Origin: Saccharomonospora sp. CUA-673
GTDB lineage: Bacteria; Actinomycetota; Actinomycetes; Mycobacteriales; Pseudonocardiaceae
Reading direction: 5' to 3'
Length of the DNA: 51,585 nucleotides
Assembly (NCBI RefSeq): GCF_001942305.1
Contig: NZ_MKKE01000031.1
Location: 1-51,585 of the forward strand
Below the pieces are notes generated by a model. That model saw nothing but the letters and a program-made list of their open reading frames with translations, did no database searches and was not told where the DNA came from. Both the position numbers and the translations under genes were made by a program. Below, one piece after another: positions 12,975 to 23,516 of the stretch; the stretch's first letter is position 1; the number at the start of each line of letters is the position of its first letter.

Positions 12975-13931
12975 CTACGAGGCGGGGGTGCGGGTGAGGC
13001 GGTGTTGGCGGGGCAGGTCGACGAGGTCGGCGCGTTCGGGGAGGCTGTCGGCCGAACCGGGCACCGACATCGCGGCCGCCCGGCAGGCCGCTGCGGTGCG
13101 GACCCGGCGGTCGGCGGGCTCACCGGCGATCAGGTCGGCGAGGTAGCCGGCGATGAACGCCTCGTCGGCGGCGTCGGCGTCGATCTCGTGCACGGGGTAG
13201 GCGGGCACGTCGTAGCGCACGCCGGAGATCTCCGCGATAGCACCGCGCGGCCCCTGGAGCACGATGATCTCGTCGGGCCCGCGCCCGGCGAGTTCCGCGG
13301 CGAAGGCCTCGGCGTCGGTGTCGAAACCGAGCGGACGGGCCTCGTCGGTGCGCGCGAACACGATGTCAACCCGCTCGAGCAGGTCGAGCACGGCGTCCCT
13401 GGCGTTCTCGTCGTCCCACAGCGCCGGGCCGTGGTCGAGCGCCAGTGACACGGGGACGCCCGCCTCGCCCGCGATCTCCGCGGCGGCGAACGCGGCGTCG
13501 TCGGCCGTTTCCGACAACGCCGCCGTGCTGCCGGACAGGTGCAGCACGCCCGCCGCGGCGATCAGGTCCTCCCGCAGGTCCTCGGGAGCGAGGCGGGTGC
13601 CGGCGCTGCCGGTGCGGTAGTACGCCGACCGGCTCGCGTCGCGGGAGCGGAAGTCGCGCAGCACCAGACCCGTCGGCGCCTTCCGGTCGGTGACGGCGGC
13701 GCCGGTGTCGACGCCCTCCTCCCGCAGCCGCGTCAACACCAGGGCGCCGGGTTCGTCGGCGCCGACGCGGCCCATCCACGCGGCGCGCGCCCCGAGCCGC
13801 GACACGCCCACGGCGACGGTCGCCTCCGAACCGGCGATGCCGACGTCGACCGACGTCGCGTGTCGGAGCTTGCCCGCCGAGGTGCGGAAGGACGCCAGCG
13901 CCTCGCCGAACGTCACCAGTCCAGCGCTCAC
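12975..13931 (-). CDS. PfkB-family carbohydrate kinase with altered active-site motif
   Basis: 318 residues from GTG at 13931, overlapping the pncA stop by 4 nt. The PfkB fold is clear: VTFGEALASFR at the N-terminus, the sugar-site glycines in GIAGSEATVAVGVSRLGARAAWMGRVGADEPG, and VLRDFRSRDASRSAYYR like 2-keto-3-deoxygluconate kinases. The second PfkB signature, normally D-T-x-G-A-G-D with Asp as catalytic base and glycines forming the anion hole, here reads DADAADEAF: the base is Glu and both glycines are lost. It may be a slow kinase or a non-catalytic relative. Its place behind pncB and pncA suggests a link to nicotinate or ribose metabolism. Confidence 0.82.
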   Translation of the reverse strand: MSAGLVTFGEALASFRTSAGKLRHATSVDVGIAGSEATVAVGVSRLGARAAWMGRVGADEPGALVLTRLREEGVDTGAAVTDRKAPTGLVLRDFRSRDASRSAYYRTGSAGTRLAPEDLREDLIAAAGVLHLSGSTAALSETADDAAFAAAEIAGEAGVPVSLALDHGPALWDDENARDAVLDLLERVDIVFARTDEARPLGFDTDAEAFAAELAGRGPDEIIVLQGPRGAIAEISGVRYDVPAYPVHEIDADAADEAFIAGYLADLIAGEPADRRVRTAAACRAAAMSVPGSADSLPERADLVDLPRQHRLTRTPAS

Positions 13932-14500
13932 CCGCCGACCCGCGGCGTCCCGTCGACGGCGACGCCGGCCGCGGCGAGGTCGGCCAGCGCCGTGTCGGTC
14001 GTGGCCTGCGAACCGCACGCGGTCAGCTCGGCCAGCACGCGCACGGTGAACCCGGCCGCCGCCGCGTCCAACGCGGTGGCGCGCACACAGAAGTCGAACG
14101 CGATGCCGACGACGTCGACCGCGCTCACCCCGCGGGCGCGCAGCCAGTCCTGCAACGGTTCGCCGGTGTCGGTCGCGGATTCGAATCCCGAGTAGCCGTC
14201 GCTGTACTGGCCCTTGGAGAACACGGCCTGCACCGGTCCGACGTCGAGCGCCGGGTGGAAGCTCGCGCCGGGCAGGCCGGCCTCGCAGTGCCGGGGCCAC
14301 GACGTCACGAAGTCCGGTTTCTCGCTGAAGTGCGCGCCCGGGTCGATGTGGTAGTCGCGGGTCGCGGCGATGTGCTCGTAGGTGCCCCGGCGCATCAGCT
14401 CGGTCACTCCCTCGGCGACGGCCGTCCCGCCGTCGATGGCGAGCGAGCCGCCCTCGCAGAAGTCGTTCTGGACGTCCACGACGATCAGTGCGGTGGTCAT
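13928..14500 (-). CDS. pncA: Nicotinamidase
   Basis: Cysteine amidohydrolase turning nicotinamide into nicotinate for NAD salvage. At 190 residues it has the normal size. The active site is readable: Asp in ALIVVDVQNDFCEGG, the metal-binding DxHxxxxxHF in RDYHIDPGAHFSE, Lys in VFSKGQYSDGYSGF, and the nucleophile Cys in IAFDFCVRATALDA. It sits 74 nt downstream of pncB, whose product uses the nicotinate, and its stop overlaps the PfkB gene. Confidence 0.92.
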   Translation of the reverse strand: MTTALIVVDVQNDFCEGGSLAIDGGTAVAEGVTELMRRGTYEHIAATRDYHIDPGAHFSEKPDFVTSWPRHCEAGLPGASFHPALDVGPVQAVFSKGQYSDGYSGFESATDTGEPLQDWLRARGVSAVDVVGIAFDFCVRATALDAAAAGFTVRVLAELTACGSQATTDTALADLAAAGVAVDGTPRVGG

Positions 14501-14574
14501 TCGATTCCCGCCTTCCTTGAACGTTGGGGGAGCAGCGACGGTGGCACAGCAGGCGATGTGGGGAACAGCTGCCT

Positions 14575-15864
14575 TCAGCGGAACGTCGTCGGGATGGCCG
14601 GTTCGCCGTGCGAGAGCTTGAGACCCTCCCACGGCAGGCTCACCATGCCGCGGCGCAGGCGGCCGCGGGCGTCCTCGAGGGTGGGTAGTCCGGCGACCGG
14701 TTTGCCGCCCCGCATCAGCGCGATCGGCAGTACGCGGTCGTGCTCGCCGATCTCGGGCGGCGCGCCCGGGGGGTACACGACCTCCTCGAGAGCGGTGCCG
14801 GTGCCCTTGTGCCTGCGCAGCGCCGACTTCCGGCCGCCGCGCGACGCCTTGTCCTCACTGCGTTTGGCGACCGGGCGGCCGTCGACCTCGACCAGTTTGT
14901 ACACCATGCTCGCCGTCGGTGCGCCCGATCCGGTGACGACGGAGGTGCCGACGCCGTAGGCGTCGACGGGTTCGGCGCGCAGCGCGGCGATGGCGTGCTC
15001 GTCGAGGTCGCCGGACACGACGATCCGGGTGTCCTTCGCGCCGAGCTCGTCGAGCTGTTCGCGGGCCTTGCGGGCCAGGACGCCGACGTCGCCGGAGTCG
15101 ATGCGGATGGCGCCGAGCTCGGGCCCGGCGACGCGGATCGCCGTCTCGATGCCGCGGGAGATGTCGTAGGTGTCGACGAGCAGCGTGGTGTCGGTGCCGA
15201 CCTTGGCGACCTGCGAACGGAACGCGGCCTCCTCGCTGTCGTGCAGCAGGATGAACGCGTGTGCCGTGGTCCCGCGGGTGGGGATGCCGTAGCGGCGGCC
15301 CGCCTCGAGGTTCGACGTGGTGGCGAAGCCGGCGAGGTACGCGGCGCGCGCGGCGGCGACGGCGGCCTGCTCGTGGGTGCGGCGGCCGCCCATCTCGATG
15401 ATCGGCCTGCCCGATGCTGCAGCGGACATGCGCGCGGCGGCCGAGGCGACGGCCGTGTCGTGGTTGAGAATCGACAGGACCAGCGTCTCGAGTACGACCG
15501 CCTCGGCGAAGCTGCCGCGCACGGTCATGATCGGCGATCCCGGGAAGTACAGCTCGCCCTCGGGATAGCCCTCGACGTCGCCGGAGAAGCGGTAGTCGGC
15601 CAACCAGCCGAGCGTGGCGGCGTCGACCACGGCGGTCTGTTCGAGCTGGGTCAGTTCGGCGTCGGTGAACCGGAAGTCGCTGATCGCGTCGAGCACCCTG
15701 GCGGTGCCGCCGACGACGCCGTAGCGCCTGCCGTTCGGCAGCCTGCGGGCGAACACCTCGAACACGCAGTCCCGGTCGGCCGAACCGTCCGCGAGCGCAC
15801 TGCCGAGCATCGTCAGCTCGTAGTGGTCGGTCAGCAGTGCCGTGCTGGGGCCGATCTGTTCCAT
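14575..15864 (-). CDS. pncB: Nicotinate phosphoribosyltransferase
   Basis: Joins nicotinate with PRPP to give nicotinate mononucleotide in NAD salvage. 429 residues from ATG at 15864. Typical segments are [17 protein letters not shown] at the N-terminus, [28 protein letters not shown] with the active-site His, [13 protein letters not shown] and [10 protein letters not shown] with the phosphate-binding residues. The first gene of pncB-pncA-pfkB on the - strand, divergent from clpS across ~115 bp. An antisense frame of similar length on the + strand is a shadow. Confidence 0.93.
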   Translation of the reverse strand: MEQIGPSTALLTDHYELTMLGSALADGSADRDCVFEVFARRLPNGRRYGVVGGTARVLDAISDFRFTDAELTQLEQTAVVDAATLGWLADYRFSGDVEGYPEGELYFPGSPIMTVRGSFAEAVVLETLVLSILNHDTAVASAAARMSAAASGRPIIEMGGRRTHEQAAVAAARAAYLAGFATTSNLEAGRRYGIPTRGTTAHAFILLHDSEEAAFRSQVAKVGTDTTLLVDTYDISRGIETAIRVAGPELGAIRIDSGDVGVLARKAREQLDELGAKDTRIVVSGDLDEHAIAALRAEPVDAYGVGTSVVTGSGAPTASMVYKLVEVDGRPVAKRSEDKASRGGRKSALRRHKGTGTALEEVVYPPGAPPEIGEHDRVLPIALMRGGKPVAGLPTLEDARGRLRRGMVSLPWEGLKLSHGEPAIPTTFR

Positions 15865-15978
15865 GCGGAAGAACCTATCCGCGGGGTCCGCAGGGGCGCC
15901 GCGTCGGGTGTCCGGCCATACCTGCGAACTGCGGGGTTCCGGGCAGGGCGGTATGTCCGGCGTGACAACATGGAGGGT

Positions 15979-16263
15979 ATGACGACGCCGGTCGAGGCCG
16001 AACAGACACTCGGCGAGGACGTGAGCGCCGACGACACGCCGTGGCAGACCATCGTGTGGAACGACCCGGTCAACCTCATGTCGTACGTGACGTACGTGTT
16101 CCAGAAGTTGTTCGGGTACAGCCGAGATCACGCCACGAAGCTGATGCTGGACGTGCACCACAAGGGGCGCGCCATCGTCACCTCGGGCACCAAGGAGAAG
16201 GTCGAGGGCGACGTCGCGAAACTGCACGCGGCGGGCCTGTGGGCCACGATGGAGCAGACGTGA
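15979..16263 (+). CDS. clpS: ATP-dependent Clp protease adaptor ClpS
   Basis: 94-residue adaptor delivering N-degron substrates to the Clp ATPase ClpC/ClpA. A flexible N-terminus (residues 1-20) precedes the core [23 protein letters not shown], with the N-P-V-N-x-M-x-Y-V pocket, then [17 protein letters not shown] and the C-terminal [23 protein letters not shown] at 15979 is chosen; an upstream in-frame ATG at 15970 would add MEG. The stop overlaps the following DUF2017 gene. Confidence 0.93.
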   Translation: MTTPVEAEQTLGEDVSADDTPWQTIVWNDPVNLMSYVTYVFQKLFGYSRDHATKLMLDVHHKGRAIVTSGTKEKVEGDVAKLHAAGLWATMEQT

Positions 16264-16817
16264 AGGCCTGGCGCCGCAAGGGCGGCCGCGTACTCGCGGG
16301 ATTCGAACAGCAGGAGGCCGCGGTGCTGCGCGGCCTGGTCCGACAGGTCGACGAGATGCTCAGGGCGCGCGTCGAGGAGACGCCGCAGGACGAGTTGGCC
16401 GAGCTGACGGGCATCAAGACGGGCCCGTCGGAGGGCCCGAACGATCCGGTGCTGTCCCGGCTCCTGCCCGACTTCCACAAGCTCGACCCGGACCATCCCG
16501 CGCAGGAGGACGTCGACTCGGCGGCGGCGCTGCGGTCGCTGCACGAACCCGAGGTGCTCGACGCCAAGCTCGGGGTGGCCGCGGAACTGCTCGCGTCGTT
16601 GCCGCCCGAGGGCGGCAACATCAAGCTGACCTACGAGCAGGCCGACTCCTGGGTGTCGGCGCTCAACGACGTCCGCCTCGCGCTGGGCACGGCGTTGGAC
16701 GTCAACGACGAGACTCCCGACGAGCTGCCCGACGACGACCCCCGCGCCTCGCACCTCGGCATCTACCACTGGCTGACCTGGGTGCAGGAGAGCCTGGTGC
16801 AGGCCCTCACCGAATAA
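16260..16817 (+). CDS. DUF2017 family protein
   Basis: 185 residues from GTG at 16260, overlapping the clpS stop (GTGA), an arrangement conserved in actinobacteria. Characteristic parts are [18 protein letters not shown] near the N-terminus, [21 protein letters not shown] in the middle, and [21 protein letters not shown] plus [15 protein letters not shown] at the end. It is mostly helical and soluble. Function is unestablished; the fixed pairing with clpS suggests a role around regulated proteolysis. Confidence 0.85.
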   Translation: MKAWRRKGGRVLAGFEQQEAAVLRGLVRQVDEMLRARVEETPQDELAELTGIKTGPSEGPNDPVLSRLLPDFHKLDPDHPAQEDVDSAAALRSLHEPEVLDAKLGVAAELLASLPPEGGNIKLTYEQADSWVSALNDVRLALGTALDVNDETPDELPDDDPRASHLGIYHWLTWVQESLVQALTE

Positions 16818-16904
16818 CCGGCACCGCACGGCCGGCGCGGCGTGATCGGTGGCGCGGCGGCATAGTTGGTGACCGTAGGCGCCCACGCACACGAGGAGGT
16901 CGGC

Positions 16905-17933
16905 GTGCCGGGGTTCAACGCGATCACCGACGTGCCCGGGGTGCTGGTCGGGCACCACCATCGGCTGGGCCGCGGCTGGGCGACCGGGACGACGGTCGTG
17001 CTCGTGCCCGGTCGGGCCGTGGGCGCGGTCGACCAGCGTGGGGGAGCGCCCGGTACCCGCGAGACCGATCTGCTCGAACCCGAGAACCTCGTGCAGCGGG
17101 TCGACGCGATCTGCCTGTCCGGCGGCAGTGCCTACGGCCTGGCCGCCGCCGACGGCGTGGTGCGCTGGCTCGGCGAGCGGCAGCGCGGTTTCCGGTGGGC
17201 GCCGGCCGTTCGAGGTCGTGCCCATCGTGCCGGCCGCGGTCGTGTTCGACCTGCCGCGCAGCGACTGGGGCAACCGGCCCGACGCCGCGTTCGGGTACGC
17301 CGCGTGCGGGGTGGCCACGGCCGGGCCGGTCGCGCAGGGCACCGTGGGTGCCGGCACGGGCGCCAGGTCGGCTCCCTGAAGGGCGGTGTCGGCACCGCCA
17401 GCGAGCGGGTCGGCGAGCACACCGTGGGCGCGTTGGTCGTCGTCAACGCCTCGGGCGAGGCCGTGAGCCTCGAGACCGGGGCGCCGTTCGCGGCCGATCA
17501 CGAGGTCGACGGCGAGTTCGGCATCGCCGCGTGGCCCTGCCGTCCCGGTGACGTCGGGGCGGGTGGGCGCAAGGACCTCAACACCACGATCGGCGTGGTC
17601 GCCACCGACGCGGACCTGTCGAAGGCCGAGGCGCGCCGGCTCGCGGTGTCGGCGCAGGACGGCCTGGCCCGCGCCGTGCGACCTGCGCACACCATGTACG
17701 ACGGCGACACGGTCTTCGCGCTGGCCACGGGCGACCGGCCGCTGAGCGAGGCCGAGGGCACCGTCGGCGGGGCGCAGCGGGCCGCGGCGCTCGACGGGTT
17801 GTGCGCGGCGGCGGCCCGGGTGTTCACACGGGCGATGGTCCGCGGCGTGCTGTCGGCGACGTCGGCGGCGGGACTGCGTGCCTACCGCGACGTCTGGCCC
17901 GAGGCCGTCACCGACACCCGCCACGGCCGGTGA
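16905..17933 (+). CDS. P1-family (DmpA/NylC-like) Ntn hydrolase, three frameshifts
   Basis: Self-processing hydrolase of the aminopeptidase DmpA/endo-type 6-aminohexanoate oligomer hydrolase family. It reads GFNAITDVPGVLVGHHH, AICLSGGSAYGLAAADGVVRWL, DWGNRPDAAFGYAAC, SLKGGVGTAS and the autocleavage region HTVGALVVVNASG, where the Thr would be the new N-terminal nucleophile. I choose GTG at 16905 because GAGGAGG lies 5 nt upstream; a weaker start exists at 16869. Three single-base losses (near 17192, 17204 and 17371) break the frame. Repair gives 343 residues. Three hits in one gene could also mean decay, but each is in a GG/CC run as elsewhere in the window. Confidence 0.8.
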   Translation: MPGFNAITDVPGVLVGHHHRLGRGWATGTTVVLVPGRAVGAVDQRGGAPGTRETDLLEPENLVQRVDAICLSGGSAYGLAAADGVVRWLGERQRGFRWAPAVRGRAHRAGRGRVRPAAQRLGQPARRRVRVRRVRGGHGRAGRAGHRGCRHGRQVGSLKGGVGTASERVGEHTVGALVVVNASGEAVSLETGAPFAADHEVDGEFGIAAWPCRPGDVGAGGRKDLNTTIGVVATDADLSKAEARRLAVSAQDGLARAVRPAHTMYDGDTVFALATGDRPLSEAEGTVGGAQRAAALDGLCAAAARVFTRAMVRGVLSATSAAGLRAYRDVWPEAVTDTRHGR

Positions 17934-17963
17934 GGCGGATCCGCGCTGCTGGGAGGGATGCGA

Positions 17964-18012
17964 CACAGTGCCCGTCTCACACTGTGAACGCGCTTTATTC
18001 AGCCAGTAAGAT
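17964..18012 (+). promoter_or_regulatory. Promoter and palindrome before mec
   Basis: An inverted repeat CACAGTG-N9-CACTGTG spans 17964-17986. A good -10 hexamer TAAGAT ends 6-7 nt before the GTG start of mec, so the transcript would be leaderless or nearly so. The right arm of the palindrome lies where the -35 region is expected (TGTGAA), as for a repressor or activator site. The inner TCACACTGTGA is itself palindromic. Confidence 0.5.
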
Positions 18013-18018
18013 AGTGCC

Positions 18019-18543
18019 GTGCTTCGGATCCGCCGTGACCATGTCGACGCGATCGTCGCCCATTCCCGTCGTGACCACCCCGACGAGGCCTGTGGCGTCA
18101 TCGCGGGACCGGACGATGGCAGCGACAGCCCTGAGCGCTACATCCCCATGGTCAACGCGGCGCGCTCGCCCACGTTCTACGAGTTCGACTCGGGTGACCT
18201 GCTGAAGCTGTACCGCGAGATGGCCGCGAACGACGAGACGCCGGTCGTGATCTATCACTCGCACACGGCCACGGAGGCGTACCCCTCGCGGACGGACATC
18301 CAGTTCGCCCAGGAGCCCTTCGCGCACTACGTGCTGGTGTCCACGCGGTTCGACGACGTCGCCGAGTTCCGCTCGTACCGGATCGTCGACGGCGAGGTCA
18401 CCGAGGAACCGGTCGAGATCGTGGGTGAGCCCACGGCCGAGAGCGCGGCCATCCGCCTCAACCCGGACGTCGCGCCGGACAGTGCGCCCGTCGAGTCGTA
18501 CATGTTCGCCAACACCGGCAGCGACGACGTTCCCGACGCCTGA
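18019..18543 (+). CDS. mec: Mec-type JAMM/MPN+ metallopeptidase (M67)
   Basis: Zinc peptidase homologous to M. tuberculosis Mec, which releases cysteine from CysO-cysteine. 174 residues from GTG at 18019. The JAMM motif is seen as HSHTATEAYPSRTD (H-x-H, Ser, Asp) after VVIYHSH, with the upstream Glu in HPDEACGVIAG. The C-terminal ~45 residues are acidic and probably flexible. It heads mec-cysO-cysM, the route that makes cysteine from O-phosphoserine on a sulfur carrier protein. The start sits right after a -10 box, suggesting a leaderless mRNA. Confidence 0.9.
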   Translation: MLRIRRDHVDAIVAHSRRDHPDEACGVIAGPDDGSDSPERYIPMVNAARSPTFYEFDSGDLLKLYREMAANDETPVVIYHSHTATEAYPSRTDIQFAQEPFAHYVLVSTRFDDVAEFRSYRIVDGEVTEEPVEIVGEPTAESAAIRLNPDVAPDSAPVESYMFANTGSDDVPDA

Positions 18544-18635
18544 TTGCTCCCCGGCGTAGCCCGGGTCACACGTGGAATTTTCCCGCGTGCTCATACGTCT
18601 GTGCTCATCGACAAGCCATTCTGCGGAGGTAACCC

Positions 18636-19915
<1,280 letters not shown>

Positions 19916-19986
19916 TGATGGGGTGATTGCGTGGCGTTGACGCCACGCACATCCCGGAGAAACATCGCCCCGATTTGCTGTCCGCT

Positions 19987-20345
19987 ATGAGTATCTACGA
20001 GCAGATCGGCGGCCAGGACGCCCTCATCGCCGTCGTCGATGACTTCTACGACCGGGTGCTGAACGACACGCAGCTCGCCCCGTTCTTCCTCGGCACCAAC
20101 ATGCCGCGCCTCAAAGGCATGCAGATCGAGTTCTTCGCCCAGGCCCTCGGCGGTCCCGAGGAGTACTCCGGCCGGTCCATGAAGGACGTCCACCGAGGCC
20201 GCGGCATCACCGGTGAGCACTTCGACCTCGTGGCGAAGTACCTGACCGAGGCGCTGCAGCGGCCGGGGTCCCGAACGACACGGTCGACCAGATCATCGGA
20301 GCCGTCGCACCGTTGAAGGACGACATCGTGTCCGGCACCGGGTGA
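19987..20345 (+). CDS. Truncated haemoglobin, group I-like (frameshift near 20261)
   Basis: Small heme protein that binds O2 or NO, in mycobacteria used for NO detoxification. [27 protein letters not shown] is the usual N-terminus; [31 protein letters not shown] and the proximal heme His in [15 protein letters not shown] follow. One G is missing near 20261. Restoring it replaces a scrambled tail with [23 protein letters not shown] and gives 119 residues, the normal size. ATG at 19987. It is bracketed by two near-identical 23-bp direct repeats, one being the cysM 3' end. Confidence 0.88.
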
Positions 20346-20366
20346 CGGGCAGCTCTGGGCCTGAGC
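20344..20366 (+). repeat. Direct repeat copy 2
   Basis: Overlaps the TGA of the truncated haemoglobin gene and repeats the cysM 3' end (22/23 bases). See copy 1 at 19846-19868. Confidence 0.75.
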
Positions 20367-20368
20367 GG

Positions 20369-21004
20369 TCACTCCCGCACGGCCGGGTTGGCCGGCCGGT
20401 CCATGCGCACGACGACGTCCGCCGTCTCGGCGGGCGTCGTTTCGCGTTCGTACCGCGCGTAGGCCGGCAGCGCCCAGTGCTCCTCGGTAGGCAGCCTGCG
20501 GGCCAGCGCGTCCGGCGACAGCCACAGGTGCACCGTCAGATCGAACGCCAACCCCTGCCCGAGCAGCAGTTCCCCGTCGACGAGCACGACACCCCCGGCC
20601 GGCAGCGGCACGCGGGCACGGCGGTAGGCGCGGTCGGCGGCGGCGTCCCACAGCGCGGGCAGCACCTCACCGCTGCCACCCGGCCGCAGCGGGTCGAGCA
20701 CCTCCCTGCGCAGCGCGCCGACGTCCAGCCAGTCCTCGTAGCGGGTGTCCGGGTCGTGGCGGCCGCGTTCGAACCGCAGCGAGGACGGGCGCAGGAAGTT
20801 CCACGCCGACACGCGCAGCGCCGCCCGTCCCGCCACGCGCAGCGGATCGACCAGCGCGTCGGCGAGCCCCGCCGGATCCGCGGCGCCGGCGGCGCCACCT
20901 GCGCCGTCGATGGCCACGGCGATGCGCCGATCCCGCGGCTGCTCGGCGATTCGTCCGGTGAGCTCGTCGACGAGCCGGTCGAACGCGATGGGCCGGAAAC
21001 GCAC
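20369..21004 (-). CDS. Uridine kinase-like P-loop protein
   Basis: 211 residues from GTG at 21004. Typical of actinobacterial uridine kinase-like proteins: RIAVAIDGAGGAAGAADPAGLADALVDPL (the P-loop position), then VSAWNFLRPSSLRFERGRHDPDTRYEDWLDVGALRREVLDPL, and GGVVLVDGELLLGQGLAFDLTVHLWLSPDALARRL. The Walker A Lys-Ser/Thr is not seen: the loop reads GAGGAAGAADP, so ATP binding may differ or be lost. The upstream open frame to 21640 is antisense to rhomboid and not used. Confidence 0.72.
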   Translation of the reverse strand: MRFRPIAFDRLVDELTGRIAEQPRDRRIAVAIDGAGGAAGAADPAGLADALVDPLRVAGRAALRVSAWNFLRPSSLRFERGRHDPDTRYEDWLDVGALRREVLDPLRPGGSGEVLPALWDAAADRAYRRARVPLPAGGVVLVDGELLLGQGLAFDLTVHLWLSPDALARRLPTEEHWALPAYARYERETTPAETADVVVRMDRPANPAVRE

Positions 21005-21122
21005 CCCGGCGATGCTACGGATCCGGCGGAGCTGGCGGCCCCCCGTGACCCCGCCGACCTCGGGGCCGGAATTCAGGGTCATCACCGAGGTGCGGGCGTC
21101 GCGCGCCCGTAACCTGTGGATT

Positions 21123-21773
21123 GTGAGTATTCCGCCTGTTCCCACGCCCGGCGCGGGACCCGCGAAGCCCGCCCGTCCCGCGGCCAAGCGTGTGCTGCCG
21201 CCCCAACCGCTGGCCGCCGCGATCGTCGCGGCCTCGTTCACCGTGCTGCTGTACGTGATCGAGCTGATCGACGTCATCCTGCCGATGAACCTCGACAACG
21301 GCGGGATCGTGGCACGGCAACTGTCGGGCCTCGACGGCATCGCCTGGGCGCCGCTGCTGCACGGCGGCTGGGGACACCTGCTGGCGAACACCGTTCCCGT
21401 GCTCATCTTCTCGTTCCTGGCCATGGCGCGCGGCATCGGTCCGTGGATCGCGGTGACCGCGACGATCTGGCTCGTCGGCGGGATCGGCGTGTGGCTGACG
21501 GCCCCACCCGGGTACGTCACGATCGGCGCGTCCGGCCTGGCGTTCGGCTGGCTGGCGTACCTGCTGGTGCGCGGTCTGTTCAACCGCAGCGCCGCCCAGC
21601 TCGCCGTCGCGGTCGTGCTGTTCTTCGTGTGGGGCGGCATGTTGTGGGGCGTGTTGCCCGGTCAGCCCGGTATCTCGTGGCAGGGCCACCTGTTCGGCGC
21701 CCTCGGCGGCGTCCTCGCGGCCTGGCTGACCGCGAAGTCCGACCGCCGGGTCGGCACCGGAGCCGCGGCGTAG
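21123..21773 (+). CDS. Rhomboid-family intramembrane protease
   Basis: 216 residues with about six hydrophobic helices, cutting other membrane proteins within the bilayer. The cytoplasmic start is Pro/Ala/Lys-rich. The catalytic Ser lies in TIGASGLAFGWLAY and the catalytic His in SWQGHLFGALGGVLAAW. LHGGWGHLLANTVPVLIFS provides the H-x-x-x-N element of the family. GTG at 21123. It precedes murI by 11 nt, an order common in actinobacteria. Confidence 0.87.
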   Translation: MSIPPVPTPGAGPAKPARPAAKRVLPPQPLAAAIVAASFTVLLYVIELIDVILPMNLDNGGIVARQLSGLDGIAWAPLLHGGWGHLLANTVPVLIFSFLAMARGIGPWIAVTATIWLVGGIGVWLTAPPGYVTIGASGLAFGWLAYLLVRGLFNRSAAQLAVAVVLFFVWGGMLWGVLPGQPGISWQGHLFGALGGVLAAWLTAKSDRRVGTGAAA

Positions 21774-21784
21774 GCTGACCCGAC

Positions 21785-22567
21785 GTGAGCGCTCCGATCG
21801 GCATCTTCGACTCCGGGGTCGGCGGGTTGACCGTCGCCCGTGCGGTCGCCGACCAGCTGCCGGCCGAGAGCCTGCGCTACGTCGGCGACACCGCGAACGC
21901 CCCGTACGGCCCGCTCCCGATCGCCACGGCCCGCGAACTGGCGCTGACCGCTCTCGACGGGCTCGTGGCCGACGGGGTGAAGGCCCTGGTCATCGCGTGC
22001 AACACCGCCTCGGCGGCGTGCCTGCGCGACGCGCGGGAACGCTACGACATCCCGGTCGTCGAGGTCGTCCTGCCCGCGGTGCGCCGCGCCGTCGCCACGA
22101 CCCGCAACGGGCGCGTCGGCATGATCGGCACCGAGGGCACCGTGCGCTCGCACGCCTACGAGGACGCGTTCGCCGCCGCCACCGACGTGCAGCTCACCAG
22201 CGTGGCCTGCCCCCGGTTCGTCGACTTCGTCGAACGCGGCATCACCTCCGGACGGCAGGTGCTCGGCCTCGCGCAGGGCTACGTCGAACCGCTCGCGCGC
22301 GCCGGCGTCGACACACTCATCCTCGGCTGCACGCACTACCCGCTGCTCACCGGCGTGCTGCAGCTCGCCATGGGCCCCGACGTGACGCTCGTGTCCAGCG
22401 CCGAGGAGACCGCGAAGGACCTCGTGCGCGTCCTGACCGAACGCGACCTGCTGGCCGAACCGGGCGAGCGGCCCCGGCACACCTTCCACGCCACCGGTGA
22501 GCCCGAGCGGTTCGCCCGCCTCGCCGAACGGTTCATGGGCTTCGGTCCCGTGCTCGCCCCGAGCTGA
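21785..22567 (+). CDS. murI: Glutamate racemase
   Basis: Provides D-glutamate for peptidoglycan. 260 residues. [18 protein letters not shown] with the acid residue, [14 protein letters not shown], the first catalytic Cys in [13 protein letters not shown] and the second in [16 protein letters not shown] are all present. GTG at 21785. Likely cotranscribed with rhomboid and the following metallo-beta-lactamase, RNase PH and RdgB genes. Confidence 0.95.
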   Translation: MSAPIGIFDSGVGGLTVARAVADQLPAESLRYVGDTANAPYGPLPIATARELALTALDGLVADGVKALVIACNTASAACLRDARERYDIPVVEVVLPAVRRAVATTRNGRVGMIGTEGTVRSHAYEDAFAAATDVQLTSVACPRFVDFVERGITSGRQVLGLAQGYVEPLARAGVDTLILGCTHYPLLTGVLQLAMGPDVTLVSSAEETAKDLVRVLTERDLLAEPGERPRHTFHATGEPERFARLAERFMGFGPVLAPS

Positions 22568-22664
22568 ACGTCGACCCGACACCCGAGCCGACAGCCGGGC
22601 CGACACCCGAGCGGGCGGCGTGCTCACCGCCACGTCGTACGGGCGCGGGCGAAGCGGCCGTGGC

Positions 22665-23447
22665 ATGGTGTCGACCGTGCGACTCACCATCCTCGGCTGT
22701 TCGGGAAGCATCCCCGGACCGAACAGCGCCGCGTCGGGCTACCTGGTGGAGGCCGACGGGTTCGTCCTGGGCGTCGAGCTCGGCAACGGCACACTCGCCC
22801 AGCTGCAGTCCGTGCGCGACCCGTTCGACGTCGACGCGCTGGTGCTCTCGCACCTGCACCCCGATCACTGCGCCGACATGAGCGCACTGACGGTGCTGCG
22901 CCGCTACCACCCGGACCCGCCGTTCGACCCGAGACGGCACCGCCTGCCGGTGCACGCCCCCGCCGAGGCCCCGGTCCGGCTCGGCTGCGCGTTCGCCGCC
23001 GACGCGGCCGAGCGCGGCGCGGTCGACCTGTCCGACGTCTACGACTTCCGTGCGCTGACGGCCGGAACCCGCACGATCGGGCCGTTCGAGGTGTCGGTGT
23101 TCCCGATGGACCACCCCACCGAGGCGTGGGGCCTGCGCATCGCCCACGGCGGGCGCACCCTCGCCTACACCGGCGACACGGGACCGTGCGCCGCGCTGGA
23201 CGAGCTCGCCGCCGGCGTCGACCTGCTGCTGGCGGAGGCGTCGTGGACCGAGCACCCCGATCGGCCCGTCGGGGTGCACCTGTCGGGCACCCAGGCCGGC
23301 CGCCTGGCCGCCGGCGCGGGCGCGCGGCGGCTGATGCTGACCCACATCGCCCCGTGGACCGACCCGGCCGCGGTGCTGGCCGAGGCGCGGGCCGAGTTCG
23401 ACGGCGCCGCCGAGGTGGCCCGGCAGGGCGCGGTGTACGACCTCTAG
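22665..23447 (+). CDS. MBL-fold metallohydrolase
   Basis: About 260 residues. Zinc ligands are seen in ALVLSHLHPDHCADMSAL (HxHxDH), the later His in FPMDHPTEAWGLRI, Asp in LAYTGDTGPCAALDEL and His in MLTHIAPWTDP. It resembles the RNase Z-like, Rv1339/cyclic-nucleotide phosphodiesterase group; the M. tuberculosis member lies in the same neighbourhood (between murI and rph) and hydrolyses cAMP. The start is uncertain among ATG 22665, GTG 22668 and GTG 22677. Confidence 0.87.
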   Translation: MVSTVRLTILGCSGSIPGPNSAASGYLVEADGFVLGVELGNGTLAQLQSVRDPFDVDALVLSHLHPDHCADMSALTVLRRYHPDPPFDPRRHRLPVHAPAEAPVRLGCAFAADAAERGAVDLSDVYDFRALTAGTRTIGPFEVSVFPMDHPTEAWGLRIAHGGRTLAYTGDTGPCAALDELAAGVDLLLAEASWTEHPDRPVGVHLSGTQAGRLAAGAGARRLMLTHIAPWTDPAAVLAEARAEFDGAAEVARQGAVYDL

Positions 23448-23516
23448 TGCCTCCGACGCTGCCGCCGGCGGCGGCTGCGACGTGCGAGCCCGCGTCGGGT
23501 TGTAGGGTCGGATCCC

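Noticed and set aside
20800..21640. N-terminal extension of the kinase-like gene to 21640
   Set aside because: This part is antisense to the rhomboid gene, which shows clear catalytic and membrane features.
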